From NCBI GenBank assembly GCA_036346275.1, contig CM070722.1, forward strand, positions 21,165,336 to 21,229,335: a DNA stretch of 64,000 nt. The letters are read 5' to 3'. This stretch comes from Otatea glauca (Eukaryota; Streptophyta; Magnoliopsida; Poales; Poaceae). Position 1 is the first letter of the stretch. Each line of letters begins with the position of its first letter. Shown here in pieces: positions 1 through 10,400 of this stretch. Under the pieces are notes generated by a model, which ran no database searches, had not been told where the DNA came from, and worked only from the letters and a program-made list of their open reading frames with translations. Both the position numbers and the translations under genes were made by a program.

Positions 1-944
1 TCTTTATTTTTGCTCTTGCCCTTTTTGTTGCTTTTGTTAGGGCATCGGGCATCTATGTGTCCTTTCTCATTGCACTCAAAACAGACAATGTTAGAGAAAG
101 GGTTTCTTTTTTAGAAGTGATTAGAGGATTTACCTTTGGCATTTACCCTTCTCATGATTTTGTTTGCTGACCTCATGAGTAATGCCAATTTTCTTACATC
201 TTCATCCTCTTCAAAGGATGTATCTTCTTCTTCATCATCATCATCAGAAGAATTTTGAACTTTTTCCTTGGCCTTGAGTGCAATAGAGTTTTTCTTGATC
301 TCAACTTCATCACTCAAGGTAAGCTCATGAGCTGATATCTTACCCAAAAGTTCAGTGGGTGTGAGCTTCTTCATATCACCAATATTTGATAGAAAATTGA
401 TTAGACTATGATAGGCTCGAGGTAGAACCCTGATCATTTTCCTGCATACTTCAACATCATCAATTTTAGTTCCTAGACCCTTAAGCTCATTTATAATAGG
501 GTTAAATCTAGAGAACATATCATTAGCATTTTCATGAGAGAGCATTTTGAACTGATCAAAATTTTCTCTGACAACAAAATATTTTTCCTCTTTTACATCA
601 GAGGTACCCTTATAAATTTCTTGAAGAGTCGTCCATATATCATAGGCAGTTGACAAATTACTGACTCTATCAAAAACTTCAACACTGAGGCATGAAAAGA
701 TAGCATTTCTAGCCTGAGTATCAAATTGCAAATTCCTTATTTCTCCAGGTGTAGGTTCTGAGGATGAGGATTGCCCTTCTTGTATGACCCATGGAGGCAA
801 AGGTCTTTCTGTAACCCTCCACACATCATAACTCACGGCCTCAAGGTAACACCTCATCCTAATTTTCCAATAAGCATAATTTGTGCCATCAAAAACAAGA
901 ACCCTTCCTACATTTACTGTAGCTGACCCTATTCCCTCGGCCAT
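1..944 (-). pseudogene. copia gag (DUF4219/UBN2-type, CCHC knuckle), partial, one in-frame stop
   Basis: Nucleocapsid/capsid gene of the copia element. Translation from the ATG at 944-942 begins MAEGIGSATVNVG, followed by FDGTNYAYWKIRMRCYLEA, the N-terminal block typical of plant copia gag. Next come a helical UBN2-like part and an acidic run (DDDDEEEDTSFEEDEDV). The frame meets a TAA at 113-111, but in the same frame the next ~35 codons (positions 110-1) continue with CFECNEKGHIDARCP, a CX2CX4HX4C zinc knuckle. The stop is therefore a lesion, not the gene end. The rest of gag and all of pol lie outside the window. The start was chosen because it is the first ATG after the primer site and opens the conserved block. 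Confidence 0.85.
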
Positions 945-981
945 TTTACCCAAGCTGTTAAGCTTTTAAAAGGGTAACCTC

Positions 982-993
982 GCTCTGATACCA
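982..993 (-). other. primer binding site of the copia element (tRNA-iMet type)
   Basis: The complement reads TGGTATCAGAGC, the usual complement of the initiator tRNA-Met 3' end, two bases from the LTR end at 996. Confidence 0.9.
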
Positions 994-1706
994 CTTGTAA
1001 GGACCAAGTTGGCCTAGAGGGGGGGTGAATAGGCAACTTTAAAACTTTTTAATTATTATGAAAAAATTTCTCAATAAAGATAGAAACGGAAGCAATTAAT
1101 ATAAAAGTCCAGCACAACAATTGTTCAAAAAAACTTTGTAAGAAGGGGAATTTCGAATGACAAACTATAAGAGAAAAATGAGCGATGATAAACAAGAACA
1201 GGAGAACTCAACGACTTTCCACCGAGGTTCAGAGATCACTCCTACGTCCCCGTTAGAGCACTTGCTTAGAAGTATTGCTCCACCAAACAGCCAATCTCAA
1301 TAGCTTTTGGTTTTCCACTATCTTTACTCTTTCACTACTCCAGTGAGGTGAGTCTCAACCTTTCACAGCAATGGTGGCCTTCCACAATCACTGTTGGATA
1401 GGTCGCACCAACAACTTCTTCAACCGTCTAGGAACAGCTAGTTCTAAGAGTAATAGACTATCCACAAGCCTTGTCTCTTGGTTCAGTAGATGGATGCAAA
1501 CTGGACTTAGCTTGGAGCAAGCACTCTAAATATTCAGAATGAATGTTTGTGATTTTCTGAGTTGAAGCTCTAACTCTTGATGAGAATGAAGCTCAGGAAT
1601 TCTAAAGATCAAGAGTTGTATAGGATTTGAATGATGTCAAAGATGTTTAGGATATCAACGATGTGAATGTGCAAAACTCTTCCTATAGTTTGTGAACCCA
1701 GGTATT

Positions 1707-1716
1707 CTATATATAG
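1707..1716 (-). promoter_or_regulatory. probable TATA box of the copia LTR
   Basis: ctatatatag is a self-complementary TATA-like core about two thirds into the LTR in element orientation, where the U3/R border is expected. It is inferred by position and composition only. Confidence 0.5.
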
Positions 1717-1846
1717 ATCCTGAACAGAAATAACCATTACACATACCATTTGCCCGTTGGGGGTCCGTAGGTTAGATGGGGTAGGTCAACTGCTACCCTT
1801 TTGCAAGAATTCTATGGAGTATGACTCATAAGTCAAACTACACACA

Positions 1847-2430
1847 CGCCGGACCGAAAATTTTGGTCCGGGGTACATAGGATAGAGAAGCTTTGTTGAA
1901 CTCAGAGAGACCCATTTACGCCGTACCGAAAATATCGGTCCGTCGTACACATGCATTGTTTTGCTTTGATACCTGCAAGACAATGCTTGCGTCGGACCGA
2001 AAAAGTTGGTCTGGCATACACATGTTTTTGTTTCTTTTGAGTACCAGCAAATAACGTTTGCGCCGGACCGAAAAAGTTGGTCCGGCGTACATGGGAAAAC
2101 GGCTGGTTGAAATAGAAAGAAACAAGTTTGCGCCGGATTGAAAAAGTTGGTCCGACGTAAAAAAGGAATTCTAGTCTGCATCAGACTTTATATTTCTGGT
2201 TAAAATAGATTTTAACACAGACTAGAATTTTATTTCGAGTGAAAGTATAACTTATGCCAGACTAAATTAAAGAAGGAATTCAGATTGGTCCGACATATAA
2301 TAGTTATACTTGGTTGAAAAAGAACCAATGAAGAATTCTTAACGCCGGACTGAAAAATTCGGTGCGACGTACATGGAGTACGCTCGGTGAAGATAATTCT
2401 CAGCGTCGGACCAAAAATATCGGTCCGGCG
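1847..2430 (-). repeat. ~71-bp tandem repeats carrying GC-rich palindromes in the LTR U3
   Basis: A motif of the form cgccggaccgaaaaagttgg followed by tccggcg recurs at 1847, 1919, 1990, 2061, 2131, 2343 and 2404, with a degenerate unit near 2255-2300. The first five are 70-72 bp apart. The gap from 2131 to 2343 is 212 bp, three such periods. Each unit holds an imperfect inverted repeat: GCCGGACC, a spacer of about 9 bases, then GGTCCGGC, usually followed by gtacatg. The array lies upstream of the presumed TATA box in element orientation, so it is in U3 and may be promoter sequence. Confidence 0.85.
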
Positions 2431-2818
2431 TACATGTTGTATGCTCGGTTGTAATTTTAAATAAGGTCTTTGAGCGCCTGAACCAGAAAGAAGTTTTGGT
2501 CCAGAGAGAATTGTTTTGGCTAAGAAGATAGAGCTTTGGATTTTTGAGTGAGAAATATGAAAAGTCCTATGCTCCAAGTAATTTTAGTGATTTTGCATAT
2601 GAACCAAGATCATTTCTTATGTATAATCCCTCTTAATAGTATGGTGATTTTAACTATATGACATGAATCAACTCCCAAGCCATAACTAGAAAAACACCTT
2701 AGCCTTGATCATCAAATTTGACTATTTTTAGTTTACACTGAGTATCCTTTTTAGTCATCAAGACCAAAATCTATATAATAAGCATAATTTATACAAATAG
2801 GGAGCCTAGATGCTCTCA

Positions 2819-5697
2819 GAACGGGCCACTTCTTCACGCCGGAGGACCACCGTACCACCGCCGACGACCTCATCTTCTTCAGCGCCGGCAGCTTCTTCCT
2901 TCTCGCCGCCACCGACCTTCGCGATCTTCCACGCCCGTCCGATCTTCATCGCACCGTTACGGTTCGTCCACGTCACTGCCCTTCTCTTTTGCCTAGAGTT
3001 GATCGTGGCCTTATATGTGTAGATGAACGACTTAGATTTGTTCTAGGGTTTGTGCTCTAGTTAGATTTGGACCGTTAGATGTCAGATGAACATCTCGGAT
3101 GGTGCCGCGTTGCGCGATGCACAGTAAACAGCTTCGGTAGCCTGCGCCGTTGGATTGGATCTGAATGGTGGAGATTAGATTGGGTTTGCCCTAAGGATCC
3201 GCGCCGTTCAGATTTGAACGTGCGGCGGTGATGTCGTCGCGCCCTCACCGAATCGCGTGTGCGTTTTGACCGAGGCCCGGACCGGATCTCGGCCGTTGAT
3301 TTTAATCGGGTCGTTGGATGCGTGACGCGTGGAGGCGTGGAGCTCGAAGGGTCGCCGAGTCGGTGCGCGGTCGACCGTTAGATTCTGTTGGCGTAGTTGG
3401 ATGCATGACGCGTGTCACGCGGATTTCGAAGCATCGCAGCGTGTGGTGTTAGATCTGGCCGTTGCAGGTTTGAGCGGTCTGGATGGTGACGCGTGTGCAG
3501 TGATCAAGCCGACGGTGGTAGGATGGCCGAGATGCTGACACGTGTCTGTGCACGAATCCCGAGATGGCTGACGTCAGCAGTGATGTCAGTGCTGACGTCA
3601 TCTGGTGGGGGCCGGGTGCACTGTTCGGTGGACCGAGTCCACCGTAGACCAGAGCCGGCCCATGGACCCAGTCCATGGACTGAGGTGACGTGGTAGCGCC
3701 AGCAAGCGCCACGTGTCAGCTGACGTCATGCTGACGCAATAAATCGAGTTTTCAATAAATAAATAAATAAATAAATTTGGGATTTTCTATTTTCTGATTT
3801 ATATTTTATTTAGAACTTTGAAAGGCTATAACTTTTGCATTTTAACTCCGATTGAGGTGATTCCAGTTTCTCAAAATTTGTAAAATTGTGCTCTTTTAAT
3901 GGTGAATTTTATTTGAATTTTTGAGGTTATATAGCCTACTGTTTTTGTTATTTATTTCATATATAATTTTTACGTGTAGACACAAATTTGCCGAGAAGTT
4001 TCGAGGAAGTGTTCGTCGCTCAAGATCAAGTTTCGAAACACGACCAGCAACTCTTCGAAGGCAAGTGATTCTTTGACCATTTTGATCCTAGTTTTTAAAA
4101 TATATTTTGCTGGAAATTATGCATGCTAAATTAATTAAAAATGAATTTAAATTAATTTGGGTAATGTAGCTAATCAACCCATATTGTTAAATACCACCTT
4201 GAAATTACTATTTGTATGCCCTGAAGTCATTGTCACCCTAGGTTGCTTGTACTAGTTGGATGATAATATTGTGCCAACACGGGAGGCTAGACCGTGATTA
4301 GACGCTTAGCCCTGCATCGAGTCATGGATGATCTTTTGGAACATGCAACAACATCGACTAATGAAATATTGAATATATTTTGAAAAGTAGTGCAATGGTG
4401 CTACGTGATGAAATTGAAGTACGGAGACCTGTGTGGTTCCGTACCGATGTTGAGTTATTGCTGGCATGTGTTGCACAATAATCAACTAGGTGGGAAATGA
4501 TTTAGACTGAGGCAAGTAGCAACAGGCTTCGTGCCAGGTGGGCCTGTGTGGCAATGGGCTAATGAGTGATGTAAGTCTGTGCGCCACATTGGGCTATGTG
4601 CCACTATTGAGTGATGGAAGTCTTGCCTTGGTCAGCTAAGGACTTCACCTTGCAAGTCTTTGAACTGAGTCACCCGTACTACCACATGTCTGGTATGGGA
4701 CAGACCTAGTTGATTAGGGTTCTGATATCTTTCCTCTGATACCTCGGGGTGACAGTACACAGGAGTGTATTTGTGTGGGGGAGCGTACCTGTGCTGCAGC
4801 TTAGTGCCCATCCAACGGTGTTGTCCTGTCCTATACTTCGGCTCTGTGTGAGGGGAGTGATAGTGAAGGCAATATGGGAGAGGTTCATTGGTTAAGGTAG
4901 AGGTTACTGAAAGGCTTTGTTGCGGGCAATTACCTGTGTGGTGAGCGGCTGTATCTTGTGGGTAAAGTGTACAACCTCTGCAGAGTGTCAAATCTATTCG
5001 AAAAGCCCTATTCGCGGTATTGGACATTGCTCGGGGATTACAGTCAACGGTTAGATCTTTAAAAATAAAATGTGGAAAAGGTGGCTGTGTGCCAGTGTGA
5101 AAATAAATTGATTAAGGCTGTGTGCCAAGTTTACGGAGAAACACTATTTAAAGAACTTAGTACTATGATTAACTATTTCACCACTTTTAAATCTAAATAA
5201 ATTGTTAGTTTAAAAATGCTGTTTGATGCAAATGAGCCAAATAAGCCAATTCTTTGGAATAAGTCTTGCATATAGTAATAGCAATGCATTCTGTGCATTA
5301 CTTGTTGAGTGCCTTGAGTACTCACCCCTCCTTGCCTATCAACCCAACATCAGTGGAGGAGTCTACGCCAACATGGGAGGAGTACATCGAAGATCCGGAC
5401 AATTAGGGGGCAAGCCCAGTCGGTTGCCTGTAGCAAGTTGATGGGACTCCACGAAGTTTATTTGCTTTCCGCTGTTACCTTTCATTACTCTGATAATGTA
5501 AGCCCTGCGTGGCTGATCTTATGTAAGGAGACCATAAGGTAGTACAATTCAGTTTGTATAAATGTTTGCACTATTTAATATGGTATCGTTGTGAATGTTT
5601 GTGATGTTCAACCCTGTAAATACTATGTGTGCTAGCGTGATCCTGGACTAGCACAGAATACACAGAGTGTCCAGATTTTCAGAATCGGGTCCCGACA
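2819..5697 (+). repeat. 5' LTR of the Tekay-type element, 3' four fifths
   Basis: This region matches 22525-25414 throughout with scattered substitutions and small indels, and ends cgggtcccgaca just before the primer site. The first ~770 bp of the LTR lie left of the window beyond the copia insertion. Landmarks shared with the 3' LTR include an aaataaataaat run near 3758, a block of repeated gtgtgcca words at 4500-5110, and a conserved block at 5230-5330. Short open frames here also occur in the 3' LTR and look non-coding. Confidence 0.9.
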
Positions 5698-5701
5698 GAG
5701 G

Positions 5702-5713
5702 TGGTATCAGAGC
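5702..5713 (+). other. primer binding site of the Tekay-type element
   Basis: tggtatcagagc, complementary to the initiator tRNA-Met 3' end, four bases after the LTR end. Confidence 0.92.
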
Positions 5714-5902
5714 AGGCTGACTGTAGGTCTTGACCTAACTAGGTTAGCTTTGTCTAGGTGGGTAAAACTATTTTCTAAAAATTTAACAACTTGAGCAAGA
5801 ATATCAATGAAATCTCGACTTATCTTTGCTCTCTTGCCCCATTCCTATGCTGAATTTTTATTATTATTTTATGTCAATTTTAAAATGAAGGCCTGACCAG
5901 AG

Positions 5903-6681
5903 TTGTGTTGGCAGATGGTCAGGAGGATCCATACCTTTGGTGAGCACGCTGGTGGTTATGCCGCGGAGCTATGGAGGATGCTTCAAGTTCTTGGAGGTTT
6001 TGACATGCCCCTTTACCGTGGTCGCACCTGGGCGGTCAACGGTAGAGTCAGAGGCATCGCAACGACGATCACTGTCTTCGCGAGAGAGCATGCGGGAGCA
6101 AGCCGGCCGTTCATCATCACGGTCCGAAGGGTTACCTTTGAGGCCAGGATTCAGGAATCTGCGCGTCTGACCATGAGGAGGATTGGTCAGGCTTATGCTG
6201 GTGAGCTTCGTGACACCGTGTTCCGTCTGCAACCACAGGAGGGAGGAGCTCTAGGAGGACAGCTTCATCTGGAGGGAGATTCGGCGGTCGTGCACCTAGC
6301 GCGATTCGCAGCCGCTTAGGAGCAAGTGATGGACCAGACTGTCCGCGAGCTTCAGTCCGTCTACAACGCTTTGGAGGCAATTGAGCAGACTCTACAGGAG
6401 ACCTGGGCTTTCGCTTTCCCATGGATCGCAGAGTTGGAGGACGCGCTCTACGCCAGACCGCCACCGGCCGAGATGGAGCTTGACGAGGAGGAGGAACCTG
6501 AGGAGCTGGTGCCCGAGCCAGAGGAGCCGGTTCTGGACCAGGAGGCTGAGCTTGAGGGGTAGGACTCCTCAGCACCAGCAGCAGCAGAGGGGGTGGTTAC
6601 CAGGACCAGTTCGCCTCGATGCCGGAGCACCCGCCGGTGTATGCTCCGGGGGAGCTGCAGCCGGGATTGCTCGATGAGTGA
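5903..6681 (+). pseudogene. extra ORF upstream of gag (orf0-like), one stop and one frameshift
   Basis: A GC-rich reading frame between the primer site and gag. From 5903 it runs to a TAG at 6317-6319 (after HLARFAAA), then continues in the same frame as MDQTVRELQSVYNALEAIEQ and an acidic stretch rich in E and P. It shifts frame near 6560 and ends at 6679-6681 after YAPGELQPGLLDE. A likely original start is the ATG at 5915. I recognise no domain. Its position recalls the extra ORF reported upstream of gag in some long-LTR rice gypsy elements; that link is from general knowledge, not an alignment. Its GC content is far above the flanks, which suggests coding selection before decay. Function unknown. 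Confidence 0.6.
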
Positions 6682-6968
6682 TTGAGTCTAGTCGGGTGTA
6701 GTGTCGAGACTCGAGTGTTTGAGTCGCGTCTTTTGTTTCAGAGTCACCATTAGGTGTGAGTCGTTGTGAGTCTTATTTTTTGTTTACTTGCTTTGGTGTG
6801 AGTGTCTGGTATGCGTTGCATTGCCCTTAGGCACTTGTGAGCAACCATACTATTTTACAAAATTAATAAAGTTGCTAAATAATTTAAGTTACACCTGCTT
6901 CCCCGCATAAGTTCTTTTACTTGTCTATGCTTTCTTCTTCTTTTCTTAACCTTAGAAGCTTTCAACAG

Positions 6969-7453
6969 ATGGTGAGGACTCGCGGAAATGTTGGAGCTAG
7001 CGAAAGTGGTGTCAACCAGGCAGAAAACCAGAATGAGGAACCAATTCCCCAACCGCCGCAGGTTGATCTGCAGAACTTGGGAGCTTTCCTGGCTGCCCAA
7101 ACCCAGCTCATGAATACTATGATGCAGACCATGCAGCAGATATCCAACCAAGCTGCTGCGAATGCTCAACCGCCAATCCATTGGAGGCAGATGACTGGTT
7201 GAGGACAATCGAAAGGAAACTACACATAACCCAGTGTGTAGGACAAGAGAGGGTACTCTATGCCTCTCATCAGTTGGAAGGAACTGCTGCATAATGGTGG
7301 GAAAACTTCTGTGCAGCACACGAAGACCCACAAGGAATCACTTGGGAGGAATTCACCACAGCCTTCCGTCAGTACCATGTACCAGAAGGTATTATGGATC
7401 TTAAGAAGGAAGAATTCCAGAATCTTAAGCAGGGTGGCCAATTAGTGGCCAAC
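6969..7453 (+). pseudogene. gag of the Tekay-type element, N-terminal part
   Basis: Capsid gene. The ATG at 6969 opens MVRTRGNVGASESGVNQAE, then LGAFLAAQTQLMNTMMQTM, the usual start of chromovirus gag in grasses. After about 72 codons the frame must shift near 7183 to continue DANDWLRTIERKLHITQC-like capsid sequence. A TAA interrupts near 7291, after HQLEGTAA. The frame then reaches NLKQGGQLVA and breaks at 7453, where the solo LTR is inserted. It resumes at 12309 with DYLNKFTQLACYAPEDV. A short leader of ~290 bp (6682-6968) has no ORF. Confidence 0.85.
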
Positions 7454-10400
7454 TGTCGGGCCCCAAATATGCAACTCCGGACCATCTGTGTATTGAGCAC
7501 TAGTCCAGGATCACGCTAGTGCACACAATCTCAACATAGATGAAATATCACAATCATACATAGCGGAAAAAGATAAAAGACATCATATATTAAATACAAC
7601 TAGTTACATGACCTTATGGTCAACTTACATGATTATGCCTTATAAGGCTGAACAACAATTTAAGCAGCAGCGGAAAGAAAACGTAGATGACCCCTCAGTA
7701 TACCACAGACAACTGACAAGGCTCGCACCCTAGATGCTCGTCCCTTCGCAATACTTCTTCTCCATGAATGGCGTAGTCTCTTCTTCTTCTGAAGTGGTTG
7801 TTGTGGGGTGAGTACATAAAGCACTCAACAAGTCGTGCACAGAATGCAATTCTAACATAACTATATGCAAGGCTTATTCCAAAGAAATGGCTAACATAGC
7901 TATTTTGCAATAAGCAGCATTTGTAAATGAATACAGTATATAAATTGGAAAGACAGTAAAACAAATAACTGTATTAGATAGATTCAACATTTCTCAAGTA
8001 AACCAAGTTTCCAATCCTATGTCAAGTTCCAACCTTTCATGGCAATCCTGCCATCCCATTCCATGTTTTCATTTCAAAAGTCTAACCCTTAAATGTAATT
8101 CCCGAGCTTTGCTCAATACCGTGAACACGGCTATTCGAATAGGTTTACACTCTGCAGAGGTTATGCACTTTACCCACACGACATGATATTCTATTTGTGC
8201 CTGGCCATTAGCACACTTCCTTTGGTGTGCCAGCAGAGAAATCACGACAAAGCCTTTCAGGAACCTCTACCTTATCCAAAGAACCTCTCCGGTATTGCCT
8301 TCACTATTACTCCTCTCATGCGGAGCCGAAGTATAGGACAGGCCAACACCGTTGGATGGGCACCAAGTCGTAGCACAGGTACGCTCCCCCACATAGATAC
8401 ACTTTCGTGTACTGTCACCCCGAGGTATCAGAGGAAAGATATCAGAACCCTAATCATCTAGGTCTGTCCCATACCAGACATGTGGTCGCATGATTGACTC
8501 AGGTCAAAGGCTTGCAAGGTCAAGTATTTAAGATGATCGAGGCAAGACTTCCACATACCCCCTGCCCATCGGGCCACCTTGGCATTATCGCCCCTTGCCA
8601 CTTGCCCCAATCTAAATCATAACCACCCCAGTTGATTACCAAGCACCACGTGCCATCAGCAATTTAACCTCGTTGCGTGACATCCTCTCGCCACCACAAC
8701 TCAATCTCATCGTGTGACCACACATGACACACAAGTTCATAACATCATTCCATATTCCATTAGTCAAGATTATTTATCAAAGACTAAAGTACATGTGATG
8801 ATGTGGCATCGCTAAGCAACTAATACGGTCTAACCATCCCATGTTGATTGTTATTACTAACCAACTATAATGAACCAATCTAGGGTGACAATATATCATG
8901 GTATACAAATGGCAAGGTAGGGTATAGATCAATTGGGTATAATAGCTAAGTCCCAAATTTAATTGAAGACATTTGTACATGTCAAATAATATGCAATAAA
9001 GTAAAACAATATAGCAGTTTTTTGTAATCGTAGGTTCAACATGATCAAAGCACAACTTGCTCGGCACTTGCTATAAACCGCTTTTACTATTTTTAATTGA
9101 TCTTGGCTTCCTCAACCTTTGGCTCTTCAATCGAATGCTTGACTTCCTCGTCCTTGACTACTTGGGTAACTTCGATGACACGTCTAACGACAAAGAAGCA
9201 CAAATACAACAAAACTCAAAAGCAATTCAAATAAACTCCAATTTAATATTAGATTGGTACTGAACGGAAGGGATTGAATTTATGAACTTAGATTTGATCG
9301 AAGATCGGATGAAAGAGAACAGGCTTTCAGAAGATTTATTGAGAAGGTTACGACTGATAATTAGGGAAAGACGGAGTATATTCTGGGGGATATCCTTCAA
9401 GATTAATTAACTCGATTGGACAGATATTGACATATGGGCTCTTGATCTATAGATTGGGTCCATAAAGATATGTTAGTTCATGATGAACTAAACTGATGCT
9501 CAATGTTGACTTTTGTTGACTAAACAAATACACAGTCAAACAAAACAAAGATAGACTAATAGAATAGATATGGCACCAGGATATGACATATGGCTAATGG
9601 TCTATCGACCAAGTCCACGAATGAATTCTAGGTTAATGGCAGATTAGATTTTCAGGGATAAGACAAGGACGGATGGAATCGACATTCAGTGCGATCCGAT
9701 CTGGGGTTCAGTCATACATCAAAGGAGAGACTTGACGATAACAGGGCGATGACGATATGTAGTAAGACAATACAAATATCTTACTACGGTGGACACAACG
9801 AGGAAAACCGCAATCTTCGGCAATATGCTCACGATGAACTCATCCATCGGCGGTCTTAAGTTAGGTTTTGGTCCGGCTTTGCAGATGATAGAAAGATAAA
9901 CCCAGACTCACAAGGAATGGGGTTAGATCACGATAGGACGATAGAAAGGATAATGACATCGCGCTACGCTCTTGCTGGAATGCGCGTATGCGATGATAGC
10001 GAAGCGAGAGCAAAGCATTAACGGCGGAACGTTAGCAGCGGAACGTTAACGATGGAACGTTAACGGCAGAACGTTAACAATGGAATGTTAACGACGGAAC
10101 GTTAACGATGAAAGTGAAGCATTAACAGAACACTTATGAGATTATAAGGTGGCAACCCTCGGTTGAAAGATAGGACAGCGAGGTCATGACATGGCTCAAA
10201 TTTGGTTTGAGATCTGCGGGGTACACATATCGTGACGCAACAACAAATTGGACCAAGGGTTAAGTCCGGGTTTGAGCGAAACGATTCAAGGATGAATACA
10301 CTTGGCATAGGGTAAGGTGGTAGGGTTAGCTCTGCGATTAAAGGTTACCAAAGATGGCGAACCGAAATGCGCACCGACACGAAAGACTATGCCAAAAGAC

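Larger units (their letters stand above)
1..2818 (-). mobile_element. Ty1/copia LTR retrotransposon, 5' part only (runs off the left edge)
   Basis: Minus-strand element made of a complete 5' LTR (996-2818), a tRNA-iMet-type primer site and a gag reading frame that leaves the window. It sits inside the 5' LTR of the Tekay-type element: the host LTR resumes at 2819 with gaacgggccac, matching gaatgggccac at 22525 in the intact 3' LTR. Its own 3' half and the other target duplication lie left of the window. The DUF4219/UBN2-type gag followed by a CCHC knuckle supports copia. The gag has an in-frame stop, so this copy is probably not autonomous. Confidence 0.88.
996..2818 (-). repeat. 5' LTR of the copia element (1823 bp)
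   Basis: On the minus strand the LTR starts TGAGAGCATCTAGGCTCCC at 2818 and ends GGTCCTTACA at 996, so it has TG..CA ends. It is followed by the primer site and preceded by the presumed target duplication gaacg (2819-2823). The last ~60 bases on the plus strand, tgtaaggaccaagttggcc, resemble common grass copia LTR ends. It contains a U3 array of ~71-bp palindromic repeats and a TATA box, listed separately. I see no gene in it. Confidence 0.85.

Noticed and set aside
982..993. tRNA-like words (TGGTATCAGAGC and complement) at 982, 5702, 32673 and 47220
   Set aside because: They are primer binding sites beside LTR ends; no cloverleaf can be formed from the flanks. I saw no tRNA or rRNA gene in the window.
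1847..2430. CRISPR-like array (regular repeats with spacers)
   Set aside because: Plant LTR context, diverged repeats and spacers that are themselves partly repeated; it is a U3 tandem array.
2810..3022. 70-codon plus-strand ORF, Ser/Pro-rich with a hydrophobic tail
   Set aside because: It starts inside the copia LTR end and runs into the Tekay LTR; the equivalent region in the 3' LTR (22423-22728) has a different N-terminus and indels.
6132..6575. 147-codon minus-strand ORF, Pro/Arg-rich
   Set aside because: Shadow of the GC-rich extra ORF on the plus strand; composition follows from that frame.
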